Assembly (NCBI RefSeq): GCF_963576675.1
Contig: NC_088917.1
Location: 79,718,610-79,782,609, forward strand
DNA: 64,000 bases
Origin: Euphorbia lathyris
Lineage: Eukaryota > Streptophyta > Magnoliopsida > Malpighiales > Euphorbiaceae
Direction: 5' to 3'
Shown one piece after another: positions 20,846 to 32,860 of the stretch. Each line of letters begins with the position of its first letter. Position 1 is the first letter of the stretch. The position numbers were made by a program, and so were the translations under genes. The notes under the pieces are model-generated. The model saw nothing but the letters and a program-made list of their open reading frames with translations. It had not been told where the DNA came from and ran no database searches.

Positions 20846-22609
20846 TGGTGGGCCGCGAGTCTAGTGGAGTAGTTTACGAATACGGATGTGGATGTGATAT
20901 GTGTGAGCTACGGGACTATGGATTTGATCTTTATAAATGCTCTAAATTCACTAGACGTCAAGACCGGGTATCGAATCCACGGGATTTATAATTACAAGTA
21001 TTAAACTACTCGGTTTCGTAAGTTATTTAAGCGATGATTACTTTGGAGTAAAGTAAGACACAATTACACGCTATTCCTATAATAGGCGACACAAATTTAT
21101 GTAGCTAAAACTCTATGAAGTGGGATGTGTACGATAAGTTATAACTACGATAAATAACGACTCTAAATGTATACGGAAAATGGTTTATTCTTGCAAAGAT
21201 GACTAAGTATAGTAAGATCGACCCGTGAAGTGCTTAGACTACGTGATTCCTAGTCAAGGCGTGTCTAATGCGGGGGAACTAGAAATTAGGGCCCGTAAGT
21301 TCCGTGGTTTGTCAATCCCTACAGTTTCCGGAACGTCACTTCCGGTAAGGCAACACCTATATAATTCCCTAAAGATAGCCCGGATGGCGGCGGTAATCGC
21401 GTGCCCCTACACAATAGTCAATTATCAACGTCAAAACAAACAATAAACATCAACACGTAAAGGGAAATAGAGATTATGAATCATAAATTATAAATATGGA
21501 AAGTGTATAGATGAAATACAACCACGCCTAGTACATAGGAAGAGTACAAGCTAATTAGCAAGTAAAAAGGGAGAATCTGCCCTTGGAACTAACTAACCGG
21601 ACTCAAGGCCGTCTCCTAGGTCGTGGAGGTGGAACTCTCGAGCTTGGTGATGAATGATGGAGCGGGACTTCGGTGGAATGTCGGAACAACCGAACAAGCT
21701 CTCGAGGGGGAGAGTTTAACTACAACAAACTTGAATCTAAATTACAAGAAAGGAAAAGAGTATAGTTTAACTCTCTAGCATGTAATTGGTGTCTTTTGGA
21801 GTTGGAGAGCTATTTATTTATACACATCAAGTAAGGGCAATTTGGTAATTTCACAAAGTACAAGCATGGAGCAACATTATTTAGTGCAGAAAACCCATGA
21901 TACGCCCCGCGTAGATAGGTGTACGCCCCGCGTAGATGCCCATTCCGTCAGAAATCTCCTGCGTGTGGACCAATTCCCTGTCTATTTGTCCTAAACACGC
22001 CCTGCGTAGCTGAAGTACGCCCCGCGTGTTTGCGTTTCTGAAGTTTATTATTGGAATTGGAGTGTTTTACGCCGTGCGTAGATGGATTACGCCCCGCGTA
22101 AATATGTCCCTGATCTTTTTGCATTAAAGAACTGTCTTATACGCCCCGCGTAAAGAGTGGTACGCCCCGCGTATAGGTGGTTGACCAGGGGGGACAATGC
22201 AGTCTGACTTCCAGGATTATGCCAATTATTGCCGACAAATGTCATACGCCCCGCGTAGAGTGTCATACGCCCCGCGTATGCTGAGTCAATTCCACATGGT
22301 GCTTGCGGATAAGGCAATTATTTCTGGCACCATGTTTCACGCCCCGTGTAAGGGTTTTTACGCCCCGCGTATGTGGTAGATTCTTGCTCATTTCTTGTAC
22401 CTGAAATACAACACTTTAGGAGCCGAGTTAGCTTGACGATTTTATTTTCTAAACTAATCAAAAACGACGGATTTAAACTAAAAGTACGAGATTTATTTTT
22501 ATTTCTTTATTTATTCAAAATACTTCTATTTTTACAATTAAACTTACTTATTCTATCCAAAATCATCCCGTAAATCACGCTAAAAGATAGGGGTAAAATA
22601 CCCCTATCA
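20846..22609 (-). repeat. 3' LTR of the pol-less element
   Basis: 1.76 kb, nearly identical to 25410-27203. It lacks about 52 bp present in the other LTR (after 20961), which removes the 'gtaccccgtcgtatcaagta' block. It carries one more copy of the TACGCCCCGCGTA unit at its start of array than the other LTR. Confidence 0.85.
21901..22371. repeat. Dispersed array of TACGCCCCGCGTA near-palindromes (3' LTR)
   Basis: About twelve copies of the 13-mer TACGCCCCGCGTA, or one- or two-base variants (CACGCCCTGCGTA, TACGCCGTGCGTA), lie in 470 bp. They often occur in pairs separated by 8-10 bp. The flanking DNA is AT-rich, so these CpG-rich units stand out. Confidence 0.9.
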
Positions 22610-24412
22610 AACCTCCTCGGACTTTAAAGTTTTACTTGCCCTCAAGGAAAAGAAATCGAAAGACAAGGGATTGAGAAAATTAAGAAACAAATCGAAGGTT
22701 GGTTTTGCTAAGTGCGGGATTTCAAAGTTACGGTTTTGTACAAAGGTTTCGGTAAGTTCCTACGCCGACAATTGAGTACAAAAACTCGTTCGGAACCTCC
22801 ATGATCAAGATTTAATAGGCAATATCAACGGGGGTTGATTATCTTTTGAGAACCCGATAGTACCTCACCAAGGGATTTCACTCTTACGCTCAATGTTTTT
22901 GGTGGGTTTGTATTTTATCACTCTTCTTTGCACTTACTCGAGATCATGTCGAATTTGCATTGTCATCCGAGTTTTTCCTCCTATATAGTGGTTAGGCAAT
23001 ATTAAAAATGAACCCGGAGGGGGGTTGTAATGTGGGTGGCTTTTTAGTGGTTAGTTCAAAGACACTCAAGTTCAAAAATACCGTTTTGTGGTTGCACCGT
23101 GTTTGTTTATTTCGGCCTTAGCAATTTTTACAAAATATACTTCAAAATTGCTCGGGTGGAGCTTGAGAATGCCTTTTTGTCTTTTATTGCATCTTTTGTT
23201 TTGATAGAGGCACAAAAACAATATTTTGAAGGCTTTTGATGCTTGTTTGTTAAGGCCGTGACTTTTTCGAGTGATTTAGGCGCAAATTGATTTTGTCGGT
23301 ATTTGAACAAGAGGAAAAAGGGTCAAATGTTAAAAGGGTATTAACAAAAAAATTGGTTAATAGGCTCAAGGGGTTTTCCTAATGGTTAATGAAACATGAA
23401 AAAAAAATGAATTAGGAAAAATTAGCCTAAGTGGGTTCGGTTTATCATCTATTGCCTTTTTACCAAAAATAAGTGTACTTAACCCGGTATTAGATGCAAA
23501 TTCTATGAGTCGAGTGAAGTCAAAGCTCTCGAAAAATTGTGAAAGAATTAGAGTTCTCGTACGAACTCTTTTATGCTCAAAAATACCTCACAAAGATTCG
23601 GGTTTTAAATTGTGTACTATCGAGTCTTCGCTAGAGTCTCGAACATGCCGTTTTTATTGCCTTTTTAAGGTTCATTATGGAGATGTCAATTGGGTTAAGA
23701 TTCAATGTCTTAGTTTAGTACTATTCTAATCTTTGTACAAATTCCATGATTTCAAAATCAAGACTAAAATTTCTTAGTTGAATCATTCCTTTATGTTCCG
23801 ACACTTTTATTTTTGGGTGACAAATAACGGAACTTTAATTAATTTCCGAAGGAGAGGTGGCGTGTCGGGAGAATTTAAGGGAAACAATAAATTAGTTTAA
23901 TTATTTTGTTGTTTATTTTATTTTTATTTTTGTTTTTTGTAGTGCAAAACAAACATTTAGTGTGGGGTTGCACGTCCCTCCGCGTGATTTAAAATGACGC
24001 CTATTCCAAGGGCGTTGCAAAAAGAAAGGAAAAAACAAAAACAAAAATAAAGTGAAAAAGGAAGAAAAAGAAGACCCTTAGGGGTTATGGGTTATGCGGG
24101 GCGTGCCCACAGGGGCACCCCGTGTAACCAATTTATTATGGTGATTGTTGGGCAGAGACTCAAATACGCGGGGCGCAGGAAGAGACGCCCCGCGTGTTTG
24201 AGTTTCTGGACCCTTTATTAATAGTAAAAACGAAGAGACGCGGGGCGTGTCATGGGGTACGCCCCGCGTGGTGTTATTGCAAGCAGTAAAAGAAGGAACA
24301 AACAACACGAAACAGAAGCGAAAAGTACAAATATATTAAAAATAGAGAATACAAGAAACAACAAAATACTTAAAACAAAGGAAAAGAAAGAAAACACAAA
24401 AAGAAAATGGAG
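22610..24412. other. Internal untranslated region of the pol-less element
   Basis: No protein similarity was recognised. At 24090-24275 the same CGCGGGGCGT unit appears about six times, in both orientations, just downstream of the ORF stop. The rest is AT-rich with short open frames judged to be chance. Confidence 0.6.
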
Positions 24413-25366
24413 CTAAGGTTGAGATGGGGGCGGATTGCCATGGAGGTTGAAGTACGAAGCGAAGGAGGCGGTGAGGGCATCGAACCGAGTGTCGAGATGA
24501 ACTCGGTCTTCCTGCTGTTGTGCCTCAAGGGTATCAAGGCGGGTGTCAAAATGGGCTCGATTACGACGTTGGTTGTCCTCGATGATATCCAACCGTGCGT
24601 AAATGGCATTGAAATCGTGAATTGGTGGGGGACTTAAATTGAGACCCAAATCGGGATCCGAATCTCCTCCCACATCGGAGTTTGCAGCCCCCAAGGTTTC
24701 ACCCGGACCGGAAGCAGGGGTAGTCAAGGATTTAAAGGCGTTTTTGTCTATGGACCGAGGCACAAGACGTGGAAGGTGCTCAATGTTGGCGGAGCCGAGG
24801 GTGGAGAGGGCGAAGATGGTGATGAGGTGACCAAACCCGAGTTTAGCCCGTTTCCGGATAGGTGTGGCACGGAGGTGAAGAGCTACATGGTAGGCAAGGT
24901 CGTAGGTGAGTCCATTGGCGCAACAGTAGAGGGCCAACAGCTCATGTTGGTTGACCTTGGTGGACTCCGACTTCCCCGTAAAGTAGAAGGAGATGAAGCG
25001 GTGAAGTAATTGGAGAATGGGGTCACGAATACCAGCCGGGTGGAGGTTGGAGACGTGGTATTCGGTGGATCCGGTAATCGAAGTCCAAAAGTCGGAGGCG
25101 GAGACACCGTTGGGCCAATGGGCAACACTCGGCTCCACTTGGTGAGTGAAGTGATTGCGGAGCCATTGGGTGTCAATGGTGAAAGGGCGGTTTTGGAGGC
25201 GAAAATTAAAGAGGGCAGCCATGGGTACATTATTGGAGGTGAGGGTGGAGAAGAACTCGATGATCAAAGATGGATAGACATGGTGTTCGGTGATATACAT
25301 GTCATACCACCCGAGGGCACGAAGACGGGCTTCAAAAGGCGTGCCCAAATCATATTGATCGGGCAC
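24413..25366 (-). CDS. ORF of the pol-less LTR element (putative plant transposon protein domain)
   Basis: An uninterrupted 317-codon frame whose first displayed codon is GTG. Similarity-like sequence continues upstream in frame (HIPWLPYIPRS) to a TAG near 25405, so the true start is uncertain or lost. Seen features are an aromatic-rich N-terminal half (LGWYDMY, YPSLIIEFFSTL), LLHRFISFYFTG, LLALYCCANGLTYDLAYHVALHL, then an acidic Gly/Pro linker. A C-terminal coiled coil has near repeats (HFDTRLDTLEAQQQ, HLDTRFDALTAS). The order resembles the 'putative plant transposon protein' domain found in plant LTR elements; its function is not known to me. It is the only intact frame of this length in the window that looks real. 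Confidence 0.7.
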   Translation of the reverse strand: MPDQYDLGTPFEARLRALGWYDMYITEHHVYPSLIIEFFSTLTSNNVPMAALFNFRLQNRPFTIDTQWLRNHFTHQVEPSVAHWPNGVSASDFWTSITGSTEYHVSNLHPAGIRDPILQLLHRFISFYFTGKSESTKVNQHELLALYCCANGLTYDLAYHVALHLRATPIRKRAKLGFGHLITIFALSTLGSANIEHLPRLVPRSIDKNAFKSLTTPASGPGETLGAANSDVGGDSDPDLGLNLSPPPIHDFNAIYARLDIIEDNQRRNRAHFDTRLDTLEAQQQEDRVHLDTRFDALTASFASYFNLHGNPPPSQP

Positions 25367-25409
25367 GCTGCGAGGGATGTATGGAAGCCACGGGATATGT
25401 GTGAGCTAG

Positions 25410-27203
25410 TGGTGTAGTTTACGAATACGGATGTGGATGTGATATGTGTGAGCTACGGGACTATGGATTTGATCTTTATAAATGCTCTAAATTCACTAGA
25501 CGTCACGACTACTTAAGGGCAAGTGTACCCCGTCGTATCAAGTAATAATCCGGTTAAGACCGGGTATCGAATCCACGGGATTTATAATTACAAGTATTAA
25601 ACTACTCGGTTTCGTAAGTTATTTAAGCGATGATTACTTTGGAGTAAAGTAAGACACAATTACACGCTATTCCTATAATAGGCGACACAAATTTATGTAG
25701 CTAAAACTCTATGAAGTGGGATGTGTACGATAAGTTATAACTACGATAAATAACGACTCTAAATGTATACGGAAAATGGTTTATTCTTGCAAAGATGACT
25801 AAGTATAGTAAGACCGACCCGTGAAGTGCTTAGACTACGTGATTCCTAGTCAAGGTGTGTCTAATGCGGGGGAACTAGAAATTAGGGCCCGTAAGTTCCG
25901 TGGTTTGTTAATCCCTACGGTTTTCGGAACGTCACTTCCGGTAAGGCAACACCTATATAATTCCCTAAAGATAGCCCGGATGGCGGCGGTAATCGCGTGC
26001 CCCTACACAATAGTCAATTATCAATGTCAAAACAAGCAATAAACATCAACACGTAAAGAGAAATAGAGATTATGAATCATAAATTATAAATATGGAAAGT
26101 GTATAGATGAAATACAACCACGCCTAGTACATAGGAAGAGTACAAGCTAATTAGCAAGTAAAAAGGGAGAATCTGCCCTTGGAACTAGCTAACCGGACTC
26201 AAGGCCGTCTCCTAAGTCGTGGAGGTGGAACTCTCGAGCTTGGTGATGAATGATGGAGCGGGACTTCGGTAGAATGTCGGAACAACCGAACAAGCTCTCG
26301 AGGGGGAGAGTTTAACTACAAGAAACTTGAATCTAAATTACAAGAAAGGAAAAGAGTATAGTTTAGCTCTCTAGCATGTAATTGGTGTCTTTTGGAGTTG
26401 GAGAGCTATCTATTTATACACATCAAGTAAGGGCAATTTGGTAATTTCACAAAGTACAAGCATGGAGCAACATTATTTAGTGCAGAAAACCCATGATACG
26501 CCCCGCGTAGATGCCCATTCCGTCAGAAATCTCCTGCGTGTGGACCAATTCCCTGTCTATTTGTCCCAAACACGCCCTGCATAGCTGAAGTACGCCCTGC
26601 GTAGCTGAAGTACGCCCCGCGTGTTTGCGTTTCTGAAGTTTATTGTTGGAATTGGAGTGTTTTACGCCGTGCGTAGATGCATTACGCCCGGCGTAAATAT
26701 GTCCCTGATCTTTTTGCATTAAAGAACTATCTTATACGCCCCGCGTAAAGAGTGGTACGCCCCGCGTATAGGTGGTTGACCAGGGGGGACAATGCAGTCT
26801 GACTTCCAGGATTAGGCCAATTATTGCCGACAAATGTCATACGCCCCGCGTAGAGTGTCATACGCCCCGCGTATGCTGAGTCAATTCCACATGGTGCTTG
26901 CGGATAAGGCAATTATTTCTGGCACCATGTTTCACGCCCCGCGTAAGGGTTTTTACGCCCCGCGTATGTGGTAGATTCTTGCTCATTTCTTGTACCTGAA
27001 ATACAACACTTTAGGAGCCGAGTTAGCTTGAGGATTTTATTTTCTAAACTAATAAAAAATGACAGATTTAAACTAAAGTACGAGATTTATTTTTATTTCT
27101 TTATTTATTCAAAATACTTCTATTTTTACAATTAAACTTACTTATTCTATCCAAAATCATCCCGTAAATCACGCTAAAAGATAGGGGTAAAATACCCCTA
27201 TCA
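25410..27203 (-). repeat. 5' LTR of the pol-less element
   Basis: Partner of 20846-22609. Its inner edge is uncertain, because 15-18 bp of 'gatatgtgtgagcta' sequence is duplicated on either side of the border (25393-25408 and 25440-25455). The outer edge, TATCA, is followed by the CATTG duplication. Confidence 0.85.
26497..26966. repeat. Dispersed array of TACGCCCCGCGTA near-palindromes (5' LTR)
   Basis: The matching array in the other LTR, again with about twelve units. It lacks the first paired unit of the 21901 array and has an extra 'tacgccctgcgtagctgaag' unit, so copy number has changed since insertion. Confidence 0.9.
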
Positions 27204-27431
27204 CATTGCTGGTGTTGGATGTACTGTGATATTCCTATCAAAGAGGTTGAATTCAACTAACATATAATTTTATGCATTTTTTTCTTTGGGTCATCTAGTA
27301 GTGCATGAAAAATGTTGAATTTGTCATCTAACAATGCATATAAAAGGTTATATTGAATTAGGAGAGCATTATGGCTATTAGTTTGAGCACTTTTATGAAT
27401 GTTAGTGTGTTTTTATTTTGATCATATAGAA

Positions 27432-30400
27432 ATGGATAAAAGCTGGATCAGTGAATGTAGATCAAGTGTTGCATATTTGAATGGTGTAAGTAGTTTTATC
27501 AAGTTTGCAGTTGAAAAAACAGTTGTCAATGGATTGATTTATTGCCCATGTAAGAAATGTTATAATAGATATTCATATGATGCACTAATTGTTCAAGAGC
27601 ACCTATTATGGAATGGTATTTTAGAAGGATATACAAAATGGATATTTCATGGAGAATCGGTTGTAGTATCATCATCGTCAAATGATTGTACTATTTCTTC
27701 TAATGAGACAAGTAGCTCCAGGCGATCAAATTTGGATGGGGACTATGAAATGTTGGGGCTTATTAGAGATGCATTTGGAATTATTTCAGATGACAATCAT
27801 CACAATGATCTCAATGACGATAATCACAATAATCTGAATGACAATCATCCTAACGATCTCAATGACAATCCTTATATCAATCTTTCACCGAATAATGATG
27901 ATAGAATCAAGTTCCAACACCTACTTCAAGATTGTGATGACGATCTATATCCGGGATGTACAAAATTCTCAAGAATATCTTTTATGTTGAGATTGTACCA
28001 TATCAAATGTTTAAATGGTTGGTCTGGAAAGTCTTTTAGCATGTTGTTAGAACTATTATCTAATGCACTTCCGAGCGGCAATCATTTACCATCATTTTAC
28101 TATGAATCAAAAAAAATAATCAAGGATTTAGGATTGGGTTATGAAAAAATTCATGCTTGTCCAAATGATTGTACACTATATTGGGGGAGAAAAAGAATGA
28201 TGAATGTTGCAAAGTATGTTTGACATCAAGATGGGTGCTTAACAATGAAAAGGATGGTGATTTAATGGAGGATGAGAATGACAACCCAAAGAAGAAAAAT
28301 CCAGCTAAAGTCTTGCGATATTTTCCTTTAATACCAAGGCTAAAACGACTATATATGTCTTCAAAAACTGCTTCTTCCATGAGGTGGCATATGGAAGGTA
28401 GGAATAAGGATGGAAAATTGAGGCACCCAGCAGAATGCATTAGCTTGGAAAGAATTTGATAAGCGATTTCCAGAATTTGCAGCAGATCCTCATAATGTGC
28501 GACTTGGCTTAGCTAGTGATGGATTTAATCCTTTTCGAACCATGAGTACTACATATAGTACTTGGCCAGTTGTTCTGATTCCTCACAACTTAGAACCGTG
28601 GGCTTGCATGAAACAATCATCACTGATTTTATCCATGGTCATTCCAGGAGAAAAGGGTCCTGGAAATGATATTGATGTTTTCTTACAGCCTCTGATTGAT
28701 GAATTGAAACAATTATGGGATGGTGTGGATGCATTTGATGCTTGTATTAGGGAAAACTTCAAGTTAAGAGCTGCACTAATGTGGACAATTAACGATTTTC
28801 CGGCTTATGCCAATTTATCAGGTTGGAGCACTAAGGGGCGTGTAGCTTGTCCATCTTGCGGGGAATCAACTCATTCTCAATGGTTAAAAAATGGGGGAAA
28901 ATTTTGTTACATGGGTCATCAAAGGTGGTTAGAGCATGATCATCATTTTCGATATGAAAAAGATCAATTTGACGGCACAGTGGAGTTACAGACAGCACCT
29001 TTGCGACCTTCTGGTACTAAGGCAGTTGAGTGGTGTGAATTTTGTTTATGGAAAATCAGTAAAATCAAATAAGAAACGGAACCGAGAGCAGAATGAGAGT
29101 TCTAGAATTCAACCAAATACTCAACAATATTGTTCAAACAATGAAGCAATTCATTTTGAAGATGCAGATAGTTTTCTTGATGAAAGTATTGAAAATTGTG
29201 AGGAATCAAGACCTTGTTTATGGAAGAAAAGAAGCATATTCTTCGATCTTCCTTATTGGGAGTTCAATCTTCTTCGTCATAATTTGGATGTCATGCATAT
29301 TGAGAAAAACATTTGTGATAATTTGCTTGGTACTTTCCTCAATCTTGATGGTAAGAGCAAAGATAACTACAAAACGAGGCTTGATTTAATTGATATGGGA
29401 ATTAGACATGAACTCCATCCCACTGCACATAATGGGTCTCGCCGTTTGCCACAAGCATGTTACACTATGTCTTCGGTAGAAAAAGAACTATTCTTAACTG
29501 TGTTGAAGAATATGAAGGTTCCTGATGGTTATGCTTCAAATATTTCAAGATGTGTGAACTTGAAAGAGCGCAAGATTATTAATTTGAAAAGCCATGATTG
29601 TCATGTTCTTATGCAAGACATTCTCCCTATTGCTTTAAGATCTACTTTGCCCCGTCAAGTAGTTGCTGTTGTGACCGATTTGTGCTCCATTTTTAAGGGT
29701 TTGTGTAGCAAAACCCTTGATCCAAATGAACTTGACCTCTTGGAATCAAAAGTGGCTGAAACACTTTGTCGATTAGAGAAGACATTCCTTCCTAGCTTTT
29801 TTACCATTATGGTTCACTTGACGATTCATTTAGTTGCAGAAGTCAAACTTGTAGGTCTAGTGTATTATAGATGGCTGTTTCCAATTGAAAGGTTAGTACC
29901 TTTGGCTTTGATACTATATGTTTCCACATTAATATTTTCAATATTGCTAATATTTACTTTGATTTATGAAATAAAAAGGGACTTAGTTCAGTTTAAAGCA
30001 AATGTTCGAAATAAAGCGCATCCAGAGGGTTCAATTGCAGAAGGTTATGTTGCAGATGAATGCTTGACTTTTTGTTCACGATATTTTCAAGGCGTGGAAA
30101 CAAATTTCAATCGCCCACAAAGAAATTTTGATCGAGTTAATAGAGTTGAAAACTATATGTTCTCAACTGGACGACGAACATTAGGTAAAATAGAAAGTGC
30201 ATTTCTTGATGAAATGTCATTTGCACAAATCCATCGTTATGTTTTGCTTCATTATGATCAAATATGCACATACAGGAGGTTAGTTACATCTCATTTCATT
30301 TGAATTCTTATTTATTGTAATTACTTGTTAATGATATTTGCAATTTGAGCAGTGAATTTTTGGCTGCTCAACGAAGAGCATATCGTCCAAGTCGATCTAC

Positions 30401-31144
30401 ACAACGCATTGAGCAGAAGTGGCTTATAGAAAAATTTCCAGAGTGGCTTGTGCATCAGGTAATTTACTAAGTCATACTATTATTTTTATAAGAATTTATA
30501 TCTAATATTTACATTATATAATTGTTGTATGTATTGTATAATATTAGGTGGAAAAAATGAGAAAGAATAATATTTCAGAAGAACTAGTATCCATTGTTAG
30601 AGGACCAAACAATGTCATCAGATGATGTAGTGGTTTTATAATAAATGGTTTCAGATTCCACATAAAAAGTCGCGAAAAGTACGATAAAACACAAAATAGT
30701 GGTGTGGTTGTGGAGGTAGATGGTGTATCTTATTATGGGGTCCTTAATGACATAATCGAGTTAGATTATTATAGGAAGTTTAATATTGTGATGTTTAGAT
30801 GCGATTGGGTTGATGTTAGTTCTAGGGGTGTGAAAAAAGATGAAAATGGTTGTACTATGGTTAATCTTTATAGGTTAATCCATAAAGGACATTTATTACA
30901 AGATGATCATTTTGTCTTCTCGTCTCAAGCAAAACAAGTATTTTATGTACAAGATCCAAAGCATAATGAATGGTTTCAAGTGATCCATACAAAACCAAGA
31001 GATCTATATGATATGGGTACTTGTGTGCAACTTGATGATGAGGATGCATACACTCAATGTGCGCCCAATAATGTGCCCGGAACGGTTGATGTCAATGAAC
31101 CTATCAATTGGGTTAGAGAGGATGTACATGAACATGATATATGA
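27432..31144 (+). pseudogene. TNPD-like CACTA transposase gene (tnp2 family)
   Basis: Domains in order: an N-terminal transposase-associated domain (MDKSWISECRSS, CPCKKC, HLLWNGI) from 27432, an acidic Asn/Asp-rich linker, then the tnp2 catalytic region (LASDGFNPFRTMSTTYSTWP, DFPAYANLSGWSTKGRVACP, FFDLPYWEFNLLRHNLDVMH). A DUF4218-like part (TIHLVAEVKLVG, PIER, KAHPEGSIAEGY) and a DUF4216-like end (SYYGVLNDIIELDYY, VMFRCDWVD) follow. Frames shift near 28180, 28440 and 29040, and an in-frame TGA occurs near 30625. Likely introns are 29892-29978 (87 nt, no stop), one near 30280-30352 and one near 30460-30548. It is the transposase that cuts CACTA ends in intact elements; this copy is dead. Confidence 0.85.
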
Positions 31145-31187
31145 TTTCGGATAAGGTATGTTATATATGCCTATTTTTTTTTAATTA

Positions 31188-31535
31188 GGGATAAGGTACC
31201 AAAATAGGCATATGGTTTTTAGGGAATTATCAATTTACGCTCCACGTATAAAATAGCACTAATATAGGCTTAAGGTTTAAAAAAAAGATATTAATTTATG
31301 GTCTTGATAACCGATTGGACACATCATTCATGTTCCTCCGTTAAGTTATGATTTCTCCCTCCACGTACAATTGACAGAATTTAATGGAGTAATATCAATG
31401 ACGTGTCTCGTTCCGTTATCGAGACCTAAATTGATATCTTTTTTAAACGTTAAGCCTATATTGATACTATTTTGTACGTGGAGCCTAAATTAATACTTAC
31501 CTAAAAACCATATGCCTATTTTGGTACCTTATCCC
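31188..31535. mobile_element. Mutator-like MITE, 9-bp TSD TTTTAATTA/TCTTAATTA
   Basis: The ends GGGATAAGGTACCAAAATAG and its inverted copy pair over about 100 bp. Flanks match at 8 of 9 bases. A second family member is at 32579-32860. Confidence 0.85.
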
Positions 31536-31544
31536 TCTTAATTA

Positions 31545-32578
31545 TAATTTATTTCATAAATTATAGATTGCATTTTCCTGATTGTGTACTCAGTTACTTA
31601 TTTTGTCTGAAATAGGAATTAAATGAATTGAGTTAGTGAATATGTTGCATGTCTTTGTCAAGGATAAGAAGACTCGTTTTTTACATAGTTTATTTGGTTA
31701 GAATCTTTTTATGTAGTAGGAATCAGATGTCTAAAGGAATGCATAAACATGATAATGTAGAGATTTCAGAGAGAATTGTTCGTTCCTAAGGTAATGCATC
31801 AACATGATTTGCCTTGAAGTAATTGAACCCCAAAATCATTGGTTATTTATGTTTAACTCTTGTAAGAAGAAAACACTTAGGACGGAGATTTAAGGGTGTA
31901 AAAGTCGTTTAAGATGTAGACAATGTGGTATCTAACTGCTCGCACTTTTTTTTATCAGTCTTCCAACTTAATAACCAATGTATGCTAATAATTATCTTGT
32001 GAATACAACAAAGAAGCGTTATGGAGCGGTTTTGACTCTATGGGCATTAATAATCTTGGTGCATCTCCTCTATATAACTAATATGCCCAAATACGTTTAG
32101 TTAATCTTATTTACAAGCATATGAAAACTTATTGTATCTTTCATAGTAGTTTATTTATGATGCATCTAAAATGTAATGCAGGTCTATTTCATGGATAGTC
32201 AAACTTGGGTATGTTGTTCTCTCAATCATATATGATGACTTTATTAGTGCTTTGGATCGCCTAAGAGAGGTAATCCTCAAAATAATTTTTTCTATATATA
32301 TTGTTTCACATTGCGACTAAATTCATGATGCACAGTGTTTAATAAGGCATTCTTTATGCATGCTTGTTTTAGTAAAGGAATAGATGCATCCCTCGTTTTT
32401 GGAATGAGAATTGGTTGGTTCCTTCAGGTTGAATAAACATAATAAATATCTGGACTTGAATAGTTAATAACTTTCAACATATCATTGGCTATGTGGTTTA
32501 AATATAGGTTGTTCTAAATATCACATTTCTTATTGAAATGTTTGTGTACATTTATAGCCATATGCATACAAATAAAAA
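31545..32578. other. CACTA 3' non-coding sequence
   Basis: AT-rich sequence with no ORF or repeat recognised. It follows the TNPD-like gene and may hold its 3' untranslated region. Confidence 0.5.
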
Positions 32579-32860
32579 AGGATAAGGTATCAAAATAAGC
32601 CTATGGTTTTTAGAAAAGTATCAATTTAGGCTCGACATATAAAATAGCACCAATATAGGCATAACGTTTAAAAAAGGTATCAATTTAGGCTTCGATAACG
32701 AATTTGGACACGTCATTCTTAACGGAGACGTTTCTCGTTCCCTTATCAAGGCCTAAATTGATAATTTATTAAACGTTAAGCCTATATTAGTGCTATTTTG
32801 TACGTTGAGCCTAAATTCATACTTCCCCAAAAACATAGGCCTATTTAAGTACCTTATCCC
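32579..32860. mobile_element. Second copy of the GGGATAAGG MULE-MITE
   Basis: The ends AGGATAAGGTATCAAAATAA and (reverse complement) GGGATAAGGTACTTAAATAG, with the same interior as 31188-31535 ('aaacgttaagcctatatt', 'gacacgtcat'). The flanking AT-rich 9-mers agree only partly, so this copy seems older. Confidence 0.75.

Larger units (their letters stand above)
20846..27203 (-). mobile_element. Pol-less LTR retrotransposon (LARD-like), TSD CATTG
   Basis: Direct repeats of about 1.75 kb flank a 2.8-kb interior that has one ORF but no gag-pol. The 5-bp duplication CATTG lies at 20841-20845 and 27204-27208. On the minus strand the LTR starts TGATAGGGGTATTTTACCCC, and a purine-rich GAGGAGGTT tract precedes the 3' LTR at 22610-22618. 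The LTR phrase 'gtaccccgtcgtatcaagta' followed by 'ggtatcgaatccacggga' recurs in diverged form in the solo LTR at 39269-40765. No convincing primer-binding site was found. It sits in the CACTA upstream of the TNPD-like coding exons. Confidence 0.85.

Noticed and set aside
22087..22317. Minus-strand ORF with repeated YAGR peptides
   Set aside because: It is only the translation of the GC-rich repeat array in the LTR; the same artefact appears at 26477-26912.
24407..25417. Several plus-strand ORFs opposite the pol-less element's ORF
   Set aside because: They lie antisense to a longer uninterrupted frame with coherent domain order and coiled coil, and have no recognisable motifs.
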